From contig NZ_LT906450.1 of NCBI RefSeq assembly GCF_900187265.1, positions 2,595,444 through 2,659,443 on the forward strand: DNA of 64,000 nucleotides, in the 5' to 3' direction. A program made the position numbers and the translations under genes. The notes beneath the pieces were generated by a model. That model was not told the DNA's origin, made no database searches, and worked only from the letters and a program-made list of their open reading frames with translations. Of the stretch, positions 27,643 through 36,988 are shown piece by piece. Source of the stretch: Rhodococcus rhodochrous (lineage in GTDB: Bacteria; Actinomycetota; Actinomycetes; Mycobacteriales; Mycobacteriaceae). Within the stretch, counting starts at the first letter, position 1. Every line of letters starts with the position of its first letter.

Positions 27643-28308
27643 ATGACCGAGGACGGCCAGGTTGCACCGTGGGACGACATCTACCGGGGCGTCGCCGAAG
27701 GGCTTTCGGGACCCGTACCGTGGAACATCGGCGAACCCCAACCCGAGATCGCCCGATTGATCGACGAGGGCGGATTCCGCAGCGACGTGCTCGACGCAGG
27801 CTGCGGACATGCCGAGACCTCCCTCCACCTGGCGGCACAGGGGTACACGGTGGTGGGTCTCGATCTGTCGCCCACAGCCATCGAGGCCGCTCGAGCCGCG
27901 GCGTCGGAGCGGGGTCTGACGACCGCGACCTTCCAGGTCGCCGATATCACTTCGTTCACGGGTTTCGACGGCCGGTTCGCGACGATCGTCGACAGCACCC
28001 TGTTCCATTCGCTGCCCGTGGACCGGCGCCGCGCCTACCTGAGCGCGGTCACCCGTGCCGCTGCACCGAGTGCGTCCTTCTTCGTCCTTGCCTTCTCGAA
28101 GGGCGCCTTCCCCGAAGAGGGGCAGGGTCCCAATCCGGTGACGGACGACGAGTTGCGCGACGCGGTCGCCGAGTTCTGGACCGTCGACGACGTGCGGCCG
28201 GCGTTCATCCACGCGTTTCTCGGCGACGAGGATGCTGCCGCGTGGCAGCGTGACGACAAAGGCCGCTCGATGCTCCCGGCCTGGTTGCTGTCGGCTCACC
28301 GCGGTTGA
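27643..28308 (+). CDS. Class I SAM-dependent methyltransferase
   Basis: A 221-residue methyltransferase with motif I VLDAGCGHAETSLHLA, the acidic end of beta 2 (VVGLDLSPTAIEAA) and motif D-S-T-L-F-H. The length and WNIGEPQPEI opening fit small-molecule methyltransferases of the thiopurine-like or UbiE-like type. The acceptor is unknown. It precedes rsgA on the same strand by about 100 bp. Confidence 0.85.
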   Translation: MTEDGQVAPWDDIYRGVAEGLSGPVPWNIGEPQPEIARLIDEGGFRSDVLDAGCGHAETSLHLAAQGYTVVGLDLSPTAIEAARAAASERGLTTATFQVADITSFTGFDGRFATIVDSTLFHSLPVDRRRAYLSAVTRAAAPSASFFVLAFSKGAFPEEGQGPNPVTDDELRDAVAEFWTVDDVRPAFIHAFLGDEDAAAWQRDDKGRSMLPAWLLSAHRG

Positions 28309-28408
28309 GGGTGCACGCGGAAATTCGATCGCATTGTCGGAGTTCGAAGTTCACCATCGGATCTGTCGGAGCGGACCACCCGCGCCTCGTCATGATCCAG
28401 GAGTCACC

Positions 28409-29458
28409 GTGCACCCCGATGTCCCACCCGGAATCGATCCGCCGGTCGAGTACGGCTGGTCCGAACAGATCGCGGAACGGTTCGCGGACAATGACATCCA
28501 GGGAACTCCCGGCCGGATCGTGCGGGTCGGTCGCGGTCACGGTGACGCCGTGACCTCCGCCGGTCCGCTGCGGGTGCGGACGGCGGGCCACCATGTCTGC
28601 ACCGGCGACTGGGTGATCGTGCGCGAACCGGCCACGGAAGGCGACACGATCGGCACCGTCTGTGCGGTGCTGCCGCGTACCGGCGCGATTCGTCGTGCCG
28701 ACGCGTCGGGACGTTCGGAAGAGCAGGTTCTCGCCGCCAACGTCGACACCGTCGTGGTGACGGTCGCATCCGACACCCTCGATCTCGGTCGCATGGAACG
28801 TCTGCTGGCGCTGGCCTGGGACAGCGGCGCGCAACCGGTAGTCGCCCTGACGAAGGTCGACCTCGCCACCGAAGCGGTATTCGAGCAGGTCGCCGTGCTC
28901 GCACCCGGAGCGAGCGTGGTCGAGGTCTGCGCGCCGGACCGATCCGGGTTGAGCGAACTGCGCGCGCTGCTCCACGGCACCGTCGTGTTCGTCGGAGCGT
29001 CCTGCGCCGGGAAATCGACGCTGGTCAACGCGCTGTGCGGTCGCGACGTCCAGGCGACGGCACCGGTGCGGCAGGGGGACGGCAAGGGTCGCCACACCAC
29101 GACCGATCGGGAGATGTTCCCTCTGGGTGGCGGCGTGACCCTCATCGATACGCCGGGCCTGCGGGGCGTCGGGATGTGGGACGCCGGCGCCGGCATCGCT
29201 TCCGCCTTTCCCGAGATCGACGATCTTGCGCAGTACTGCCGCTTCACGGACTGTGCGCACGAGTCCGAACCGGGATGCGCGGTGCGTGCCGCTGTCGACT
29301 GCGGCGACCTCGATGCCCGGCGAGTGGAGAGTCATCGCAAGCTGCGGCGTGAGAACGAGTGGATCGCGGCCCGGTCCGATGCCCGATTGCGGCACGAGCG
29401 GACCCGCGAGATCAAGGTGATGAGCCGGGCGATCCGGGCGTACTACCGCGACCGCTGA
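28409..29458 (+). CDS. rsgA: Ribosome small-subunit-dependent GTPase RsgA
   Basis: A 349-residue circularly permuted GTPase: an OB-fold N-terminal domain, G4 TKVDL, then G1 GASCAGKSTLVNAL, then G3 DTPGLRG, and a C-terminal zinc-knuckle region with Cys/His residues (YCRFTDCAHESEPGCAVRAA). This order is diagnostic of RsgA, which checks late 30S maturation. The P-loop has CA where GV is usual. GTG start 28409 is preceded by caggag. An upstream in-frame start exists but adds no family sequence. Confidence 0.92.
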   Translation: MHPDVPPGIDPPVEYGWSEQIAERFADNDIQGTPGRIVRVGRGHGDAVTSAGPLRVRTAGHHVCTGDWVIVREPATEGDTIGTVCAVLPRTGAIRRADASGRSEEQVLAANVDTVVVTVASDTLDLGRMERLLALAWDSGAQPVVALTKVDLATEAVFEQVAVLAPGASVVEVCAPDRSGLSELRALLHGTVVFVGASCAGKSTLVNALCGRDVQATAPVRQGDGKGRHTTTDREMFPLGGGVTLIDTPGLRGVGMWDAGAGIASAFPEIDDLAQYCRFTDCAHESEPGCAVRAAVDCGDLDARRVESHRKLRRENEWIAARSDARLRHERTREIKVMSRAIRAYYRDR

Positions 29459-29572
29459 GGGTTCTCGACGCGGCATACAGGGCGGTCGGTGCCCCTCAGT
29501 GCAGTTCGCGCGATGAACCGGGGCTCGCTACCGCAACACGCCGCGTCGCCCCCGTTTCGGTGCGCTGATCAT

Positions 29573-29604
29573 GGAAGACCCCGACCGAATGGTCGGGGTC
29601 TTCC
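29573..29604 (+). terminator. Strong stem-loop downstream of rsgA
   Basis: Perfect 14-base arms (ggaagaccccgacc / ggtcggggtcttcc) with a gaat loop. It lies 114 bp beyond the rsgA stop with no gene in between. No T-run follows. Confidence 0.75.
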
Positions 29605-30081
29605 ACCTGCGTGAACATACCGGTCGGTACTTCCGGTTCGGGTCCGTTGCACCGTGAACGCGGATGGACTCCTCGGCTCGCGGCAGCGCGTTATCGAGGT
29701 GTGTCGTCGGACACGAAATGATTACGACCCGGCTCGGGGGTGTACACCTTCTCGGTCGAATCGAACCGGTCTGTTCTCGAGGGGGCGACCCATCGCGGCC
29801 TCGATTCGATCATCTGTGGGGCGAACCTTCGGCGCGTGCGGTCGTGTCATCGAAGGTGTTGCTACGCAGGGGATTCGGTGAGAGCACGTCGATCCTCCGT
29901 GGACGAGGGGCAGGATCGGCCAGGTGCCGTTGCGGAAGGTTCTCGCTGGGCCGGCTGAATGCGAGGGCCGCAATGATCGACTTTCGAGTATGGCGTGGCT
30001 CACTTGCTTCGGTTCAGATGGCGTCGGCCACTATCGCTTGAAAACCTCTCGACCTGCGACGTTACCTGGTTGTGACCTAAT
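29605..30081. other. Long intergenic region without a convincing gene
   Basis: About 480 bp between the rsgA terminator and the candidate riboswitch. Reading frames on both strands give only Arg/Ser-rich products without recognisable family sequence, and base use is less GC-skewed at third positions than in neighbouring genes. A possible promoter for the downstream hydrolase is TTGAAA at 30038 with gttacc 17 bp later. I see nothing else. Confidence 0.6.
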
Positions 30082-30184
30082 GGTCGCGTGTTGGCCCTCC
30101 GTGGGGTGGTAACGATCCCGCCGGTGATGCCCGCGGCCCCGTTCAAAGGCCGAACCCAGCTTCGGCGAATCTTGGAGCACGACC
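30082..30184 (+). ncRNA. Candidate c-di-AMP (ydaO/yuaA-type) riboswitch leader
   Basis: A structured leader directly before a secreted muralytic-type enzyme. The ends pair as a closing helix (ggtcg 30082-30086 with cgacc 30180-30184). Inside are ggggtggtaacgatccc and the hairpin gccgaa...ttcggc followed by gaatc, resembling the gCCGAA/GGcGAAuC elements of actinobacterial ydaO RNAs. The only good Shine-Dalgarno for the next gene (ggag 30174-30177) lies inside the element, 8 bp before the TTG start, so ligand-dependent translation control is possible. Recognition is by eye from memory of the family, so it needs a covariance-model search. Confidence 0.6.
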
Positions 30185-30185
30185 C

Positions 30186-30992
30186 TTGTCCGTTTCATCA
30201 TCGCGCCGTTTCCGTGCCGCGGTCGCCACCGCGGCCGTCCTCACCGCCGCGCTCGGCGTCGGCACCTCCGCCGCCCACGCCGACACCGCACCCACCACCC
30301 CCACCCAGACCCGTTTGCAGGAGCCCCGCGACCTGCTCCGGGCGCTCGACTTCGACTCCCTGGCCGCCGACGGTTGGACCGTCACGGACGATGAAGAGGA
30401 GACCGACTCGGCAAAGGAGACCGAGGTGGTCGAGCTTGTCGCTGAGACGACCCCTGCGCCGCCCGCCGTCACACCCGAGGAGCTGGCTCGCATCGTGCCG
30501 GGTATCCCGGCCGAGAAGGTCGAGCAGTTCATTGCGCCGCTGAACGAGGCGATGACGCGCAATGGCATCGACAACCCGGTCCGTCAGGCGGCGTTCATCG
30601 CCCAGCTGGCCGTCGAATCGGACTCCTTCCGTACCTTCGAGGAGTACGCGTCCGGACGCGCCTACGAGGGTCGGGCCGACCTCGGCAACACCCATCCCGG
30701 CGACGGTGAGCGCTACAAGGGTCGCGGCGCGATCCAGATCACAGGCCGCCACAACTACGAGAAGGTCAGCGAGCACACCGGCGTCGACTTCGTCGCGCAC
30801 CCCGAGCTGCTCGCTGCGCCGGAGAACGCCTTCACCACCGCGGCCTGGTACTGGACGTCGCGCAACCTCAACGAGGTCGCGGACACCGCCGGGATCGTTC
30901 GTGTGTCCGAGCTCGTCAACGGCGGTCACCACGCCCTCGGTCGCCGCATCGACGACTTCAAGCGTGGCCTGGACGTGCTGCTCCAGCCGTAG
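30186..30992 (+). CDS. Secreted GH19 (chitinase class I)-like cell-wall hydrolase
   Basis: A 268-residue exported protein beginning at TTG 30186, immediately after the candidate riboswitch. A signal peptide ends near residue 34 (A-H-A/D). A linker rich in Thr/Glu follows, then a C-terminal domain with QAAFIAQLAVESDSFRTFEE, RYKGRGAIQITGRHNYEK and AAWYWTSRNLNEVAD, the pattern of GH19 chitinase-like lysozymes and endolysins with a catalytic Glu in AVESDSF. It probably cleaves peptidoglycan or a related glycan outside the cell. Confidence 0.85.
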   Translation: MSVSSSRRFRAAVATAAVLTAALGVGTSAAHADTAPTTPTQTRLQEPRDLLRALDFDSLAADGWTVTDDEEETDSAKETEVVELVAETTPAPPAVTPEELARIVPGIPAEKVEQFIAPLNEAMTRNGIDNPVRQAAFIAQLAVESDSFRTFEEYASGRAYEGRADLGNTHPGDGERYKGRGAIQITGRHNYEKVSEHTGVDFVAHPELLAAPENAFTTAAWYWTSRNLNEVADTAGIVRVSELVNGGHHALGRRIDDFKRGLDVLLQP

Positions 30993-31050
30993 TTCCACAC
31001 GGTCGCACTCGGCTCGATGAGTTCGGGTCGTGCCGGCGGTCTATCGGATC

Positions 31051-31602
31051 ATGAGAACACTGATCTACGACTTCGGCGTGTCCCTCGACGGCTACATCAA
31101 CGACCGCGACGGCAATATCGACTGGACCGACCCCGACGACGATCTGCACCGGTTCCACAACGACCGGTTCCGTCAGCTCGAGCTTTCGCTGCACGGCCGG
31201 CGGATGTACGTGCTGATGGCCGAGTACTGGCCTCACCTGCCCGAGGACGCCTCGCCCATCGAACGCGACTTCGCCGAACTGTGGACAACCACGCCCAAGG
31301 TCGTCTTCTCCCGCACCCTCACCGAGGTCCACTGGAACAGTCGCCTCGTCAGCGACGACGCCGTGGAGGAGGTGCGCAGGCTCAAGGCCGAGGGAGACGG
31401 CGTCATGGAGGTCGGTGGGGCGAACCTCGCCGCGTCGCTGATCCCGCACGGTCTCATCGACGAGTACCAGGTGTTCGTCTCACCCGTCCTGCTCGGTGGA
31501 GGGACACCGATGTTCCCGCCCCTCGAGAAGCGCGTGGATCTGCGCCTGGTCGAGACACGACAGTTCACGACCGCCGTGATGCTCCGCTATCTCGCCGACT
31601 GA
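31051..31602 (+). CDS. RibD C-terminal / dihydrofolate reductase-like protein
   Basis: A 183-residue protein of the RibD-C/DHFR-like fold, seen from LIYDFGVSLDGYI at the N-terminus and the NADPH-binding VGGANLAASLIPHGLIDEY plus SPVLLGGGTPMFP. Such stand-alone proteins are common in actinobacteria and mostly uncharacterised. The ATG at 31051 starts exactly at the conserved first strand; a GTG at 31030 is less likely. Confidence 0.85.
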   Translation: MRTLIYDFGVSLDGYINDRDGNIDWTDPDDDLHRFHNDRFRQLELSLHGRRMYVLMAEYWPHLPEDASPIERDFAELWTTTPKVVFSRTLTEVHWNSRLVSDDAVEEVRRLKAEGDGVMEVGGANLAASLIPHGLIDEYQVFVSPVLLGGGTPMFPPLEKRVDLRLVETRQFTTAVMLRYLAD

Positions 31603-31620
31603 AAGTCCGCCGGCCGCCGC

Positions 31621-32469
31621 TCAGAAGAGCTCCGGCGTCACCGGCGGGACGTCGTCGAGGAACGCCGTCACCATCGGCACCAGCACGTCCGCTTCTCCCG
31701 AGATGCCGAGGTGTGACATCGCGGGGAGGATCACCAGGCGTGCCCGGGGAACCTTCTGGAGCGTCCCCGTCGCGGCCGCCTCCTCGTCCCCGCCACCGAG
31801 CAACCGGAACATCGCCACCGCATGTTCGGGTTCCACGCCGTCCGCGTCACCGACGATCACCATCGCGTTCGCGATGATCGACCGCATCTGCTCGTCGGTG
31901 ATCTGCTGGTCCTCGATGTTGAGGACCTTCATCTTGTCGATGTAGGCGGAGAACGCCGCGAGATCGGGCGTGTGCTCCGTGAACACCTTCTCGATCGAGG
32001 AACCGGCGAGCACCTCGGCATCGAGATGTCCGATGCCCTCGAGCGCCGACGGATACCAACCGTCCTGCCGGTAGGTGGCCGACAGTGTGACGAGCTTTCC
32101 GACGAGGTCCGGATGCCGGAGCACCAACTGCAACGCCACCCCGCCGCCCTGCGAATAACCCATCACGTCCGCGCGCTCGACCTCGAGAGCCCGCAGCAAC
32201 TCCGCCGCATCGTCGCCGAACTGTTCGTAGGACATCGGACGATCGGTGTCCGGGGTGTGACCGTGCCCCTGCTGATCGAAGACGATCACCGGGCGTCGTC
32301 GGGCGAAGGCGGTCACCCAGGACGGCATCGACTCGGTGCTCATGAACGCGCCGGGAATCAACAGCAGGGGCAGCGGAGCGGACCCGTCGAGTTCGCCGTG
32401 CACCTCGAAGTACAGGCTCAGACCGTTGATGGGCAGATGTCCGCTGCGCGAGGGTGTCGAGTCCGCCAT
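31621..32469 (-). CDS. Alpha/beta hydrolase
   Basis: A 282-residue alpha/beta hydrolase with nucleophile elbow GYSQGG (Ser about residue 126), oxyanion region LIPGAFMS, an acid residue in the VGDADGVEPEH stretch and a final His in MSHLG. Its reaction (esterase, epoxide hydrolase or other) cannot be told from the sequence. It lies 12 bp downstream of the DUF899 gene on the same strand, so the two are probably co-transcribed. Confidence 0.88.
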   Translation of the reverse strand: MADSTPSRSGHLPINGLSLYFEVHGELDGSAPLPLLLIPGAFMSTESMPSWVTAFARRRPVIVFDQQGHGHTPDTDRPMSYEQFGDDAAELLRALEVERADVMGYSQGGGVALQLVLRHPDLVGKLVTLSATYRQDGWYPSALEGIGHLDAEVLAGSSIEKVFTEHTPDLAAFSAYIDKMKVLNIEDQQITDEQMRSIIANAMVIVGDADGVEPEHAVAMFRLLGGGDEEAAATGTLQKVPRARLVILPAMSHLGISGEADVLVPMVTAFLDDVPPVTPELF

Positions 32470-32481
32470 GTCACCCGGCCC

Positions 32482-33186
32482 TCACTGCGCGCCGGTGCCG
32501 GGACCGTAGAGCCGCGCCACATCGGGGGAATCGAGCCACCCCGAATAGGTCGGCGACTGCGGCCAGCCCTCGGGCGAATCCTGCCATTCCTCCTGACGAC
32601 CCCACGGAAGAAGGTCGATCAGGGCGAAGGTGTAGCTGAGCTGTTCGGTGCCGCGGCCGGTGGTGTGCCAGGTGCGGTAGACCTTGTCGCCGTTGCGCAG
32701 GAAGACATTGACCGCGAACCCTCCGCCGGGAGGCGCGTCGACATCGGCGCCGAACGAACTCTCCGATGATGAGTACCACTCCATCGTGTTGCCCACTTTC
32801 GCCTTGTAGGCGAGGGCTTCGTCGATCGGTCCGTTGGTGACGACGACCATGCGCGCGTCGTAGTTGTCGAGGATGCCGAGCCGGGTCCACTGCGTCGTGA
32901 GACTCGTGCATCCACCGCACTGCCATTCGGCGCCGTCGGACCACATGTGGTGATAGGCGATGAGCTGAGACCTGCCCTGGAACACATCGGCGAGCCGGAC
33001 TGGGCCGTCGGCGCCGATCAGCATGTAGTCGGGCAGTTCGATCATCGGCAGCCTGCGGCGCTGCGCTGCGATCGCGTCGAGTTCGCGCGTGGCGGCTTTC
33101 TCTCGTCGACGGAGGTCATCGAGTGCCGAACGCCATGTCTGCTCGTCGACGATCGGGGGAAGGGCGCGGGCGGTCTGCTGGGTCAT
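32482..33186 (-). CDS. DUF899 family thioredoxin-like protein
   Basis: A 234-residue protein of the DUF899 family, identified from LIAYHHMWSDGAEWQCGGCT near residue 75-95, with a C-G-G-C pair in the thioredoxin-like position, and the late YTFALIDLLPWGRQEEW segment. The function is unknown. Start ATG 33186 with gggaga upstream. It is divergent from the first dynamin-like gene. Confidence 0.88.
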   Translation of the reverse strand: MTQQTARALPPIVDEQTWRSALDDLRRREKAATRELDAIAAQRRRLPMIELPDYMLIGADGPVRLADVFQGRSQLIAYHHMWSDGAEWQCGGCTSLTTQWTRLGILDNYDARMVVVTNGPIDEALAYKAKVGNTMEWYSSSESSFGADVDAPPGGGFAVNVFLRNGDKVYRTWHTTGRGTEQLSYTFALIDLLPWGRQEEWQDSPEGWPQSPTYSGWLDSPDVARLYGPGTGAQ

Positions 33187-33323
33187 GACGTCTCCCGGAG
33201 TCGGACGGATCCGTTCACGAATGTTGACCGGGGCAGGAACCGGAAATCATCGTGGACGCGGCCACGAGTCCGAACGGCGGAGCGGAACGTGGCCCCGTAC
33301 CACCCGGTATGTAGTGTCGTCGC

Positions 33324-35096
33324 GTGTCTGCTGATCCGTCTGTGGCCGAACTGATCGACGGTGCGTGCAAGGTGCTGCGCGCTTACAAGCACGACGAGGT
33401 CGCCGATCGCGCCGAACGCAAACTCGCCGCCACCGGCCGGTCCTCGTCGATCGTGGTGGTGGGGGAGATCAAGCGCGGTAAGAGTCTGCTGGTCAGCGCT
33501 CTCATCGACCGCGACGGCGCCGCTCTCGACGATGTCGAGCACTCGACCGCCGTCGCAACCCGATTCGTCACCGCCACCGACGACTTCCCGGAGGGCACTG
33601 CCGAATTGGTGTTCCCCGACGGGAGTCGCCGCGTCGACCGCGCCGAGCTGGGGGAGTGGATCACCACCGGCGGCCGCCATGTCCAGGACCCGACCGTCGA
33701 GACGTTGCCGGTCGCAGCGATCGTGCCGATCGCCTCCGAGAAGCTCACGAACGCGTCGGTCGTCGACACTCCCGGCATCGGCGGCCTCGACCCCCGGCAT
33801 GCCGCGATGGCGGCCCGCTCCGCAGACCGGGCCGCCGTGCTCGTGCTGGTGTGCGAGGCGTCGACCCCGCTGACCGAACCGGAGATGCGGTTCCTGCGCG
33901 AGAGCGCCGCCGGTGTGGAGAACGTGCTGGTAGTGGTCACCAAGACCGACAAGAACCTCACTCGCTGGGAACAGATCGTCGCGGAGAATCGCCGCGCCAT
34001 CGCAGAACATGTCGGCCGAGACATCCCCGTCGTGGCGGTGTCGAGTGTTCGCTCCCTGGCCGCGACCGCCCTGCCGCCCTCCCCGGTGCGCGAGCGCAGC
34101 CTCGCCTGCTCCGGGGTCCCCGGGCTGTGGGCGATGCTCGACGAGCGGGTCGCCGCCGCCCGGCACCGCCCCGAAGCCGACGCGCTGCGCGTCGCCCTCG
34201 ACGGGCTGCGCCGCATCGAAACGCACATCGCCGACGAACTCTCCGTCGTGCGTGACGGCGAATCCGCCATCCCGGACCTGACCGCCGAGATGGAACGCCT
34301 GAAAGGTCTCAAGGACGAGGCGCAGCAGTGGGAGCAGCACCTGCAGCGCGACCTCACCCTCGCACGGCAACGGGCCGTCACCCGCCTCGACGAGGAGATC
34401 ACCCGCGTGCGGGAGGACTGGACGACGCGCATCAACAAGTCGTCGATGCAGGTGCTGCGGCGGTCCCCACAGGTGTTCACCGCGCAGATCCAGGCCGACC
34501 TGCTCGACGCAATGGCCACCACCGCCCAGGTGTTCCTCGACGACCTCGAGAAGATCGTCGCCGACCTGTTCGACGACCCGCAACAATGGGAGCACATCCG
34601 CGAGATCACCCTCGAGGCGCTGCAGACCGATCCCTTGGTGACGGGGGAAGTGGGCTCGAAACGCCAAGGGCTGCTGGATCCGAGCGTGCTGACGATGGGC
34701 ATGATCGGCACCACCATGCTCGGTGCGGTCATCGGGGCCGGAGCCATCGCCGGCGTCGCCTGGGTGGCGATCAATCTCGGGTTCAAGGCGATGCGCACCG
34801 GCAAGACGAACCTGCTGACCTGGCTGCGCGAAACCCTCGCGACCGTGCGGACGGTCACCACCCGCATGCTCGAGGCCGCGATGGCCACCACCCGCCCGGA
34901 GATCGTGCTGCGTCGTCGCAAGCACCTGCAGGACCGGATCACCGAGTTGCAGAAGCGCATCGACGAAGCCAAGCGCGCCGCGCAGGCGGACGCTGCGACC
35001 CGCACCGCGAACATCGAACGACTGGAGAAGAACCTGCGCATCACCCGCGCCCGCATCACCCCGATCGAGACGACGCTGACGGGGGATGCCGCATGA
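33324..35096 (+). CDS. Dynamin-like GTPase (IniA-like)
   Basis: A 590-residue bacterial dynamin-family protein. G1 GEIKRGKSLL at residues 47-56, G3 DTPGIGG at about 148-154, G4 TKTD at about 207-210, then a long helical region with coiled-coil character. A hydrophobic hairpin (MGMIGTTMLGAVIGAGAIAG, about residues 453-472) could insert into membrane. This layout matches mycobacterial IniA, which remodels membranes and is induced by cell-wall stress. GTG start. The gene overlaps the second dynamin gene by 4 bp; such proteins commonly act as pairs. Confidence 0.88.
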   Translation: MSADPSVAELIDGACKVLRAYKHDEVADRAERKLAATGRSSSIVVVGEIKRGKSLLVSALIDRDGAALDDVEHSTAVATRFVTATDDFPEGTAELVFPDGSRRVDRAELGEWITTGGRHVQDPTVETLPVAAIVPIASEKLTNASVVDTPGIGGLDPRHAAMAARSADRAAVLVLVCEASTPLTEPEMRFLRESAAGVENVLVVVTKTDKNLTRWEQIVAENRRAIAEHVGRDIPVVAVSSVRSLAATALPPSPVRERSLACSGVPGLWAMLDERVAAARHRPEADALRVALDGLRRIETHIADELSVVRDGESAIPDLTAEMERLKGLKDEAQQWEQHLQRDLTLARQRAVTRLDEEITRVREDWTTRINKSSMQVLRRSPQVFTAQIQADLLDAMATTAQVFLDDLEKIVADLFDDPQQWEHIREITLEALQTDPLVTGEVGSKRQGLLDPSVLTMGMIGTTMLGAVIGAGAIAGVAWVAINLGFKAMRTGKTNLLTWLRETLATVRTVTTRMLEAAMATTRPEIVLRRRKHLQDRITELQKRIDEAKRAAQADAATRTANIERLEKNLRITRARITPIETTLTGDAA

Positions 35097-36535
35097 GCGC
35101 CCCGCACACTCCACCGCAGACCGGGGCCCCCGATCCGGTGCACCAGCGCATCGACGCGGCACTGCACCAGCTCGCCGCGCTCGGCGGTGATCTCGTATCG
35201 CATGCCAACCGCATCGGTGCGATTCTGTGGTCGCCGCCGCGCATCGTGGTCGTCGGACGCCTCAAGGCCGGCAAATCCACCCTGGTCAACGCGCTGATCG
35301 GCGCTCCGGTCGCCGAGACGGCAGCGCTCGAGGCCACCAATGTCGTCACCGTCTACGAGAACGGTGCGCCCTCCCGCGCCGACGTGGTGTTCACCGACGG
35401 CGCGCGCCGACCCGTGCCGCTGGCGCTCGGTACCACCGTCGAGGTCGGGGTCCCGCCGGAGCAGGTCGCGTACGTTCACCGCTGTCTGCCTTCTCACGCG
35501 CTGAGCACGATCACTCTCGTCGACACCCCCGGGCTGGCGACGCTCACGGTCGCCAACGCCACCGCGACCGAGCGGGCGTTGATCGACGGGTTCGAGCAGA
35601 CCCGCTCGGCGTCCGTCGATGCCGACGCGGCGGTCTTCCTGTTCGACTCGATGCCGCGCACCGACGAGGTCGAATTTCTGCAGCGCCTCGGCTTCACTCC
35701 GCTGAACACCCTCGGAGTGCTTTCGCGCGCAGACGGTTTCGGTCGTGGAGTGTTGGGCAATCGGGATCCGCTCGGACACGCCGCCGAACACGCGAACGTC
35801 CTTGCGCGGCGGCTGGCGGGACAGGTCGGCACGGTGGTTCCTGTCGCCGGGTTGCTTGCACAGACCTCCCATACCGGCGCGTTCACCGACTCCGACGCCC
35901 GCGCTCTGGCCGACCTCGCCCCGCTGGCGCCGCTGGAGTTGTTCGATCTGCTCGACGCCGACTCCGCCGCACTGCCGGTCCCGCGCGAGCAGGTGTGGCG
36001 CCTGCTCGAATTGATCGGTGAGTACGGGCTCGTGCACGCCCGCGCGCATGCCACCGGTGGTGCGCACCAGGTCAACCAGTGGCTGTCCGGAGTCTCCGGC
36101 ATCCATCCGCTGCGCGCGGTGCTCGAGCAGTCGCTGCGCCGGTTCGCAGTGCTGCACCGCGCCGGGCGGATCCTCGCCGAACTCGACTCCCTCGTCTATT
36201 CACATCCGGCGCGCGACGCCATCCGGCAGATCGTCTCGGCGCTGCGCACGGATCCGGCGCTGGTACCGGTGGAGTTGTTGCGGGCGTTGCGGTCTCTGCT
36301 GCAGGCCGACCCGACCGCGCCCGTGGTCGACGAACTGGTCCAGGTGTTGCGCGGCGGTACGATCGCCGAGGCGTCGGGGCTGGAGCCGACGGCGTCACCC
36401 GAGCAGATCCGGGCGGCGGCGCAACAGAGACTCGTCGCGGTGCAGGCACAGACGGTGTCGACGCGGTCGGCTGCGGAGGACACTGCGTTGACGGCGCTGA
36501 CACACGCCTACACGGTGATCGCCCGCGGATACTGA
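35093..36535 (+). CDS. Dynamin-like GTPase, second member (IniC-like)
   Basis: A 480-residue GTPase with G1 GRLKAGKSTLVNALIG at residues 55-70 and G3 DTPGLATL at about 143-150. G4 is atypical (LSRAD where T/NKxD is usual). The rest is helical, with no obvious membrane hairpin. It is coupled to the first dynamin gene by a 4-bp overlap, like iniA-iniC in mycobacteria. The two products probably form a hetero-oligomer; the altered G4 may mean this partner is regulatory or binds nucleotide less specifically. Confidence 0.86.
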   Translation: MSAPHTPPQTGAPDPVHQRIDAALHQLAALGGDLVSHANRIGAILWSPPRIVVVGRLKAGKSTLVNALIGAPVAETAALEATNVVTVYENGAPSRADVVFTDGARRPVPLALGTTVEVGVPPEQVAYVHRCLPSHALSTITLVDTPGLATLTVANATATERALIDGFEQTRSASVDADAAVFLFDSMPRTDEVEFLQRLGFTPLNTLGVLSRADGFGRGVLGNRDPLGHAAEHANVLARRLAGQVGTVVPVAGLLAQTSHTGAFTDSDARALADLAPLAPLELFDLLDADSAALPVPREQVWRLLELIGEYGLVHARAHATGGAHQVNQWLSGVSGIHPLRAVLEQSLRRFAVLHRAGRILAELDSLVYSHPARDAIRQIVSALRTDPALVPVELLRALRSLLQADPTAPVVDELVQVLRGGTIAEASGLEPTASPEQIRAAAQQRLVAVQAQTVSTRSAAEDTALTALTHAYTVIARGY

Positions 36536-36548
36536 CCCGGTCGGCGGG

Positions 36549-36899
36549 TCACATGCCGGGATCGGGCTCGTCGAAGGTGTCGGTGAAGCCGGTCGGGGCG
36601 GCCTCGTCGTCGGGGGAAGGCTCGTCGTCGTCGACGAGGACGGGGTCGGTTCCACCTGCGCTGACGAGGTCGGCGTAGGCATCGGGGTCGAGGTCGAGAG
36701 AGTCGGCGGTGACCACTTCGGGGTCGATCTCGTCGTCGTCCGGGATCAGTGAGATATCGACCGCGGCAGTGCCGGGGTCGGTGGCGATGTCGAGCGCGCG
36801 CTCCCAGACCTGATCGGGCAGTTCCGGTAGGTCGGCGAGCACATCGATACCGAGCAGCTCACCCAGTGAGGGCAGCGGATCGGTCTCATCGCTTGTCAT
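36549..36899 (-). CDS. Small, extremely acidic protein downstream of ECF sigma gene
   Basis: A 116-residue protein with 35 Asp/Glu, a single Arg and no Lys, so its isoelectric point is very low. The N-terminal third (LPSLGELLGIDVLADLPELP) is likely helical, the rest low-complexity Asp-Pro-rich. The ATG at 36899 is preceded by aaggaag. It follows the sigma factor gene by 89 bp on the same strand. I recognise no family. It has no Cys/His zinc motif, so it is not a standard ZAS anti-sigma factor, though a regulatory or DNA-mimic role is conceivable. Confidence 0.7.
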   Translation of the reverse strand: MTSDETDPLPSLGELLGIDVLADLPELPDQVWERALDIATDPGTAAVDISLIPDDDEIDPEVVTADSLDLDPDAYADLVSAGGTDPVLVDDDEPSPDDEAAPTGFTDTFDEPDPGM

Positions 36900-36988
36900 G
36901 GGCTCTTCCTTCTTCCCCCGTTGTCCATCGTCGTCAGGTTGGAGTCGTGCGGGCCCCGGAATGTTCCTGCCACGTCCCAATCTACCGG

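Noticed and set aside
27514..28299. Upstream extension of the alpha-hydroxy acid oxidase frame on the minus strand
   Set aside because: It overlaps the whole methyltransferase gene and has no conserved sequence; a good ribosome site precedes GTG 27513.
29654..30041. Small overlapping frames in the rsgA-hydrolase gap
   Set aside because: Products are Arg/Ser-rich without domain-like hydrophobic pattern or ribosome sites; treated as non-coding.
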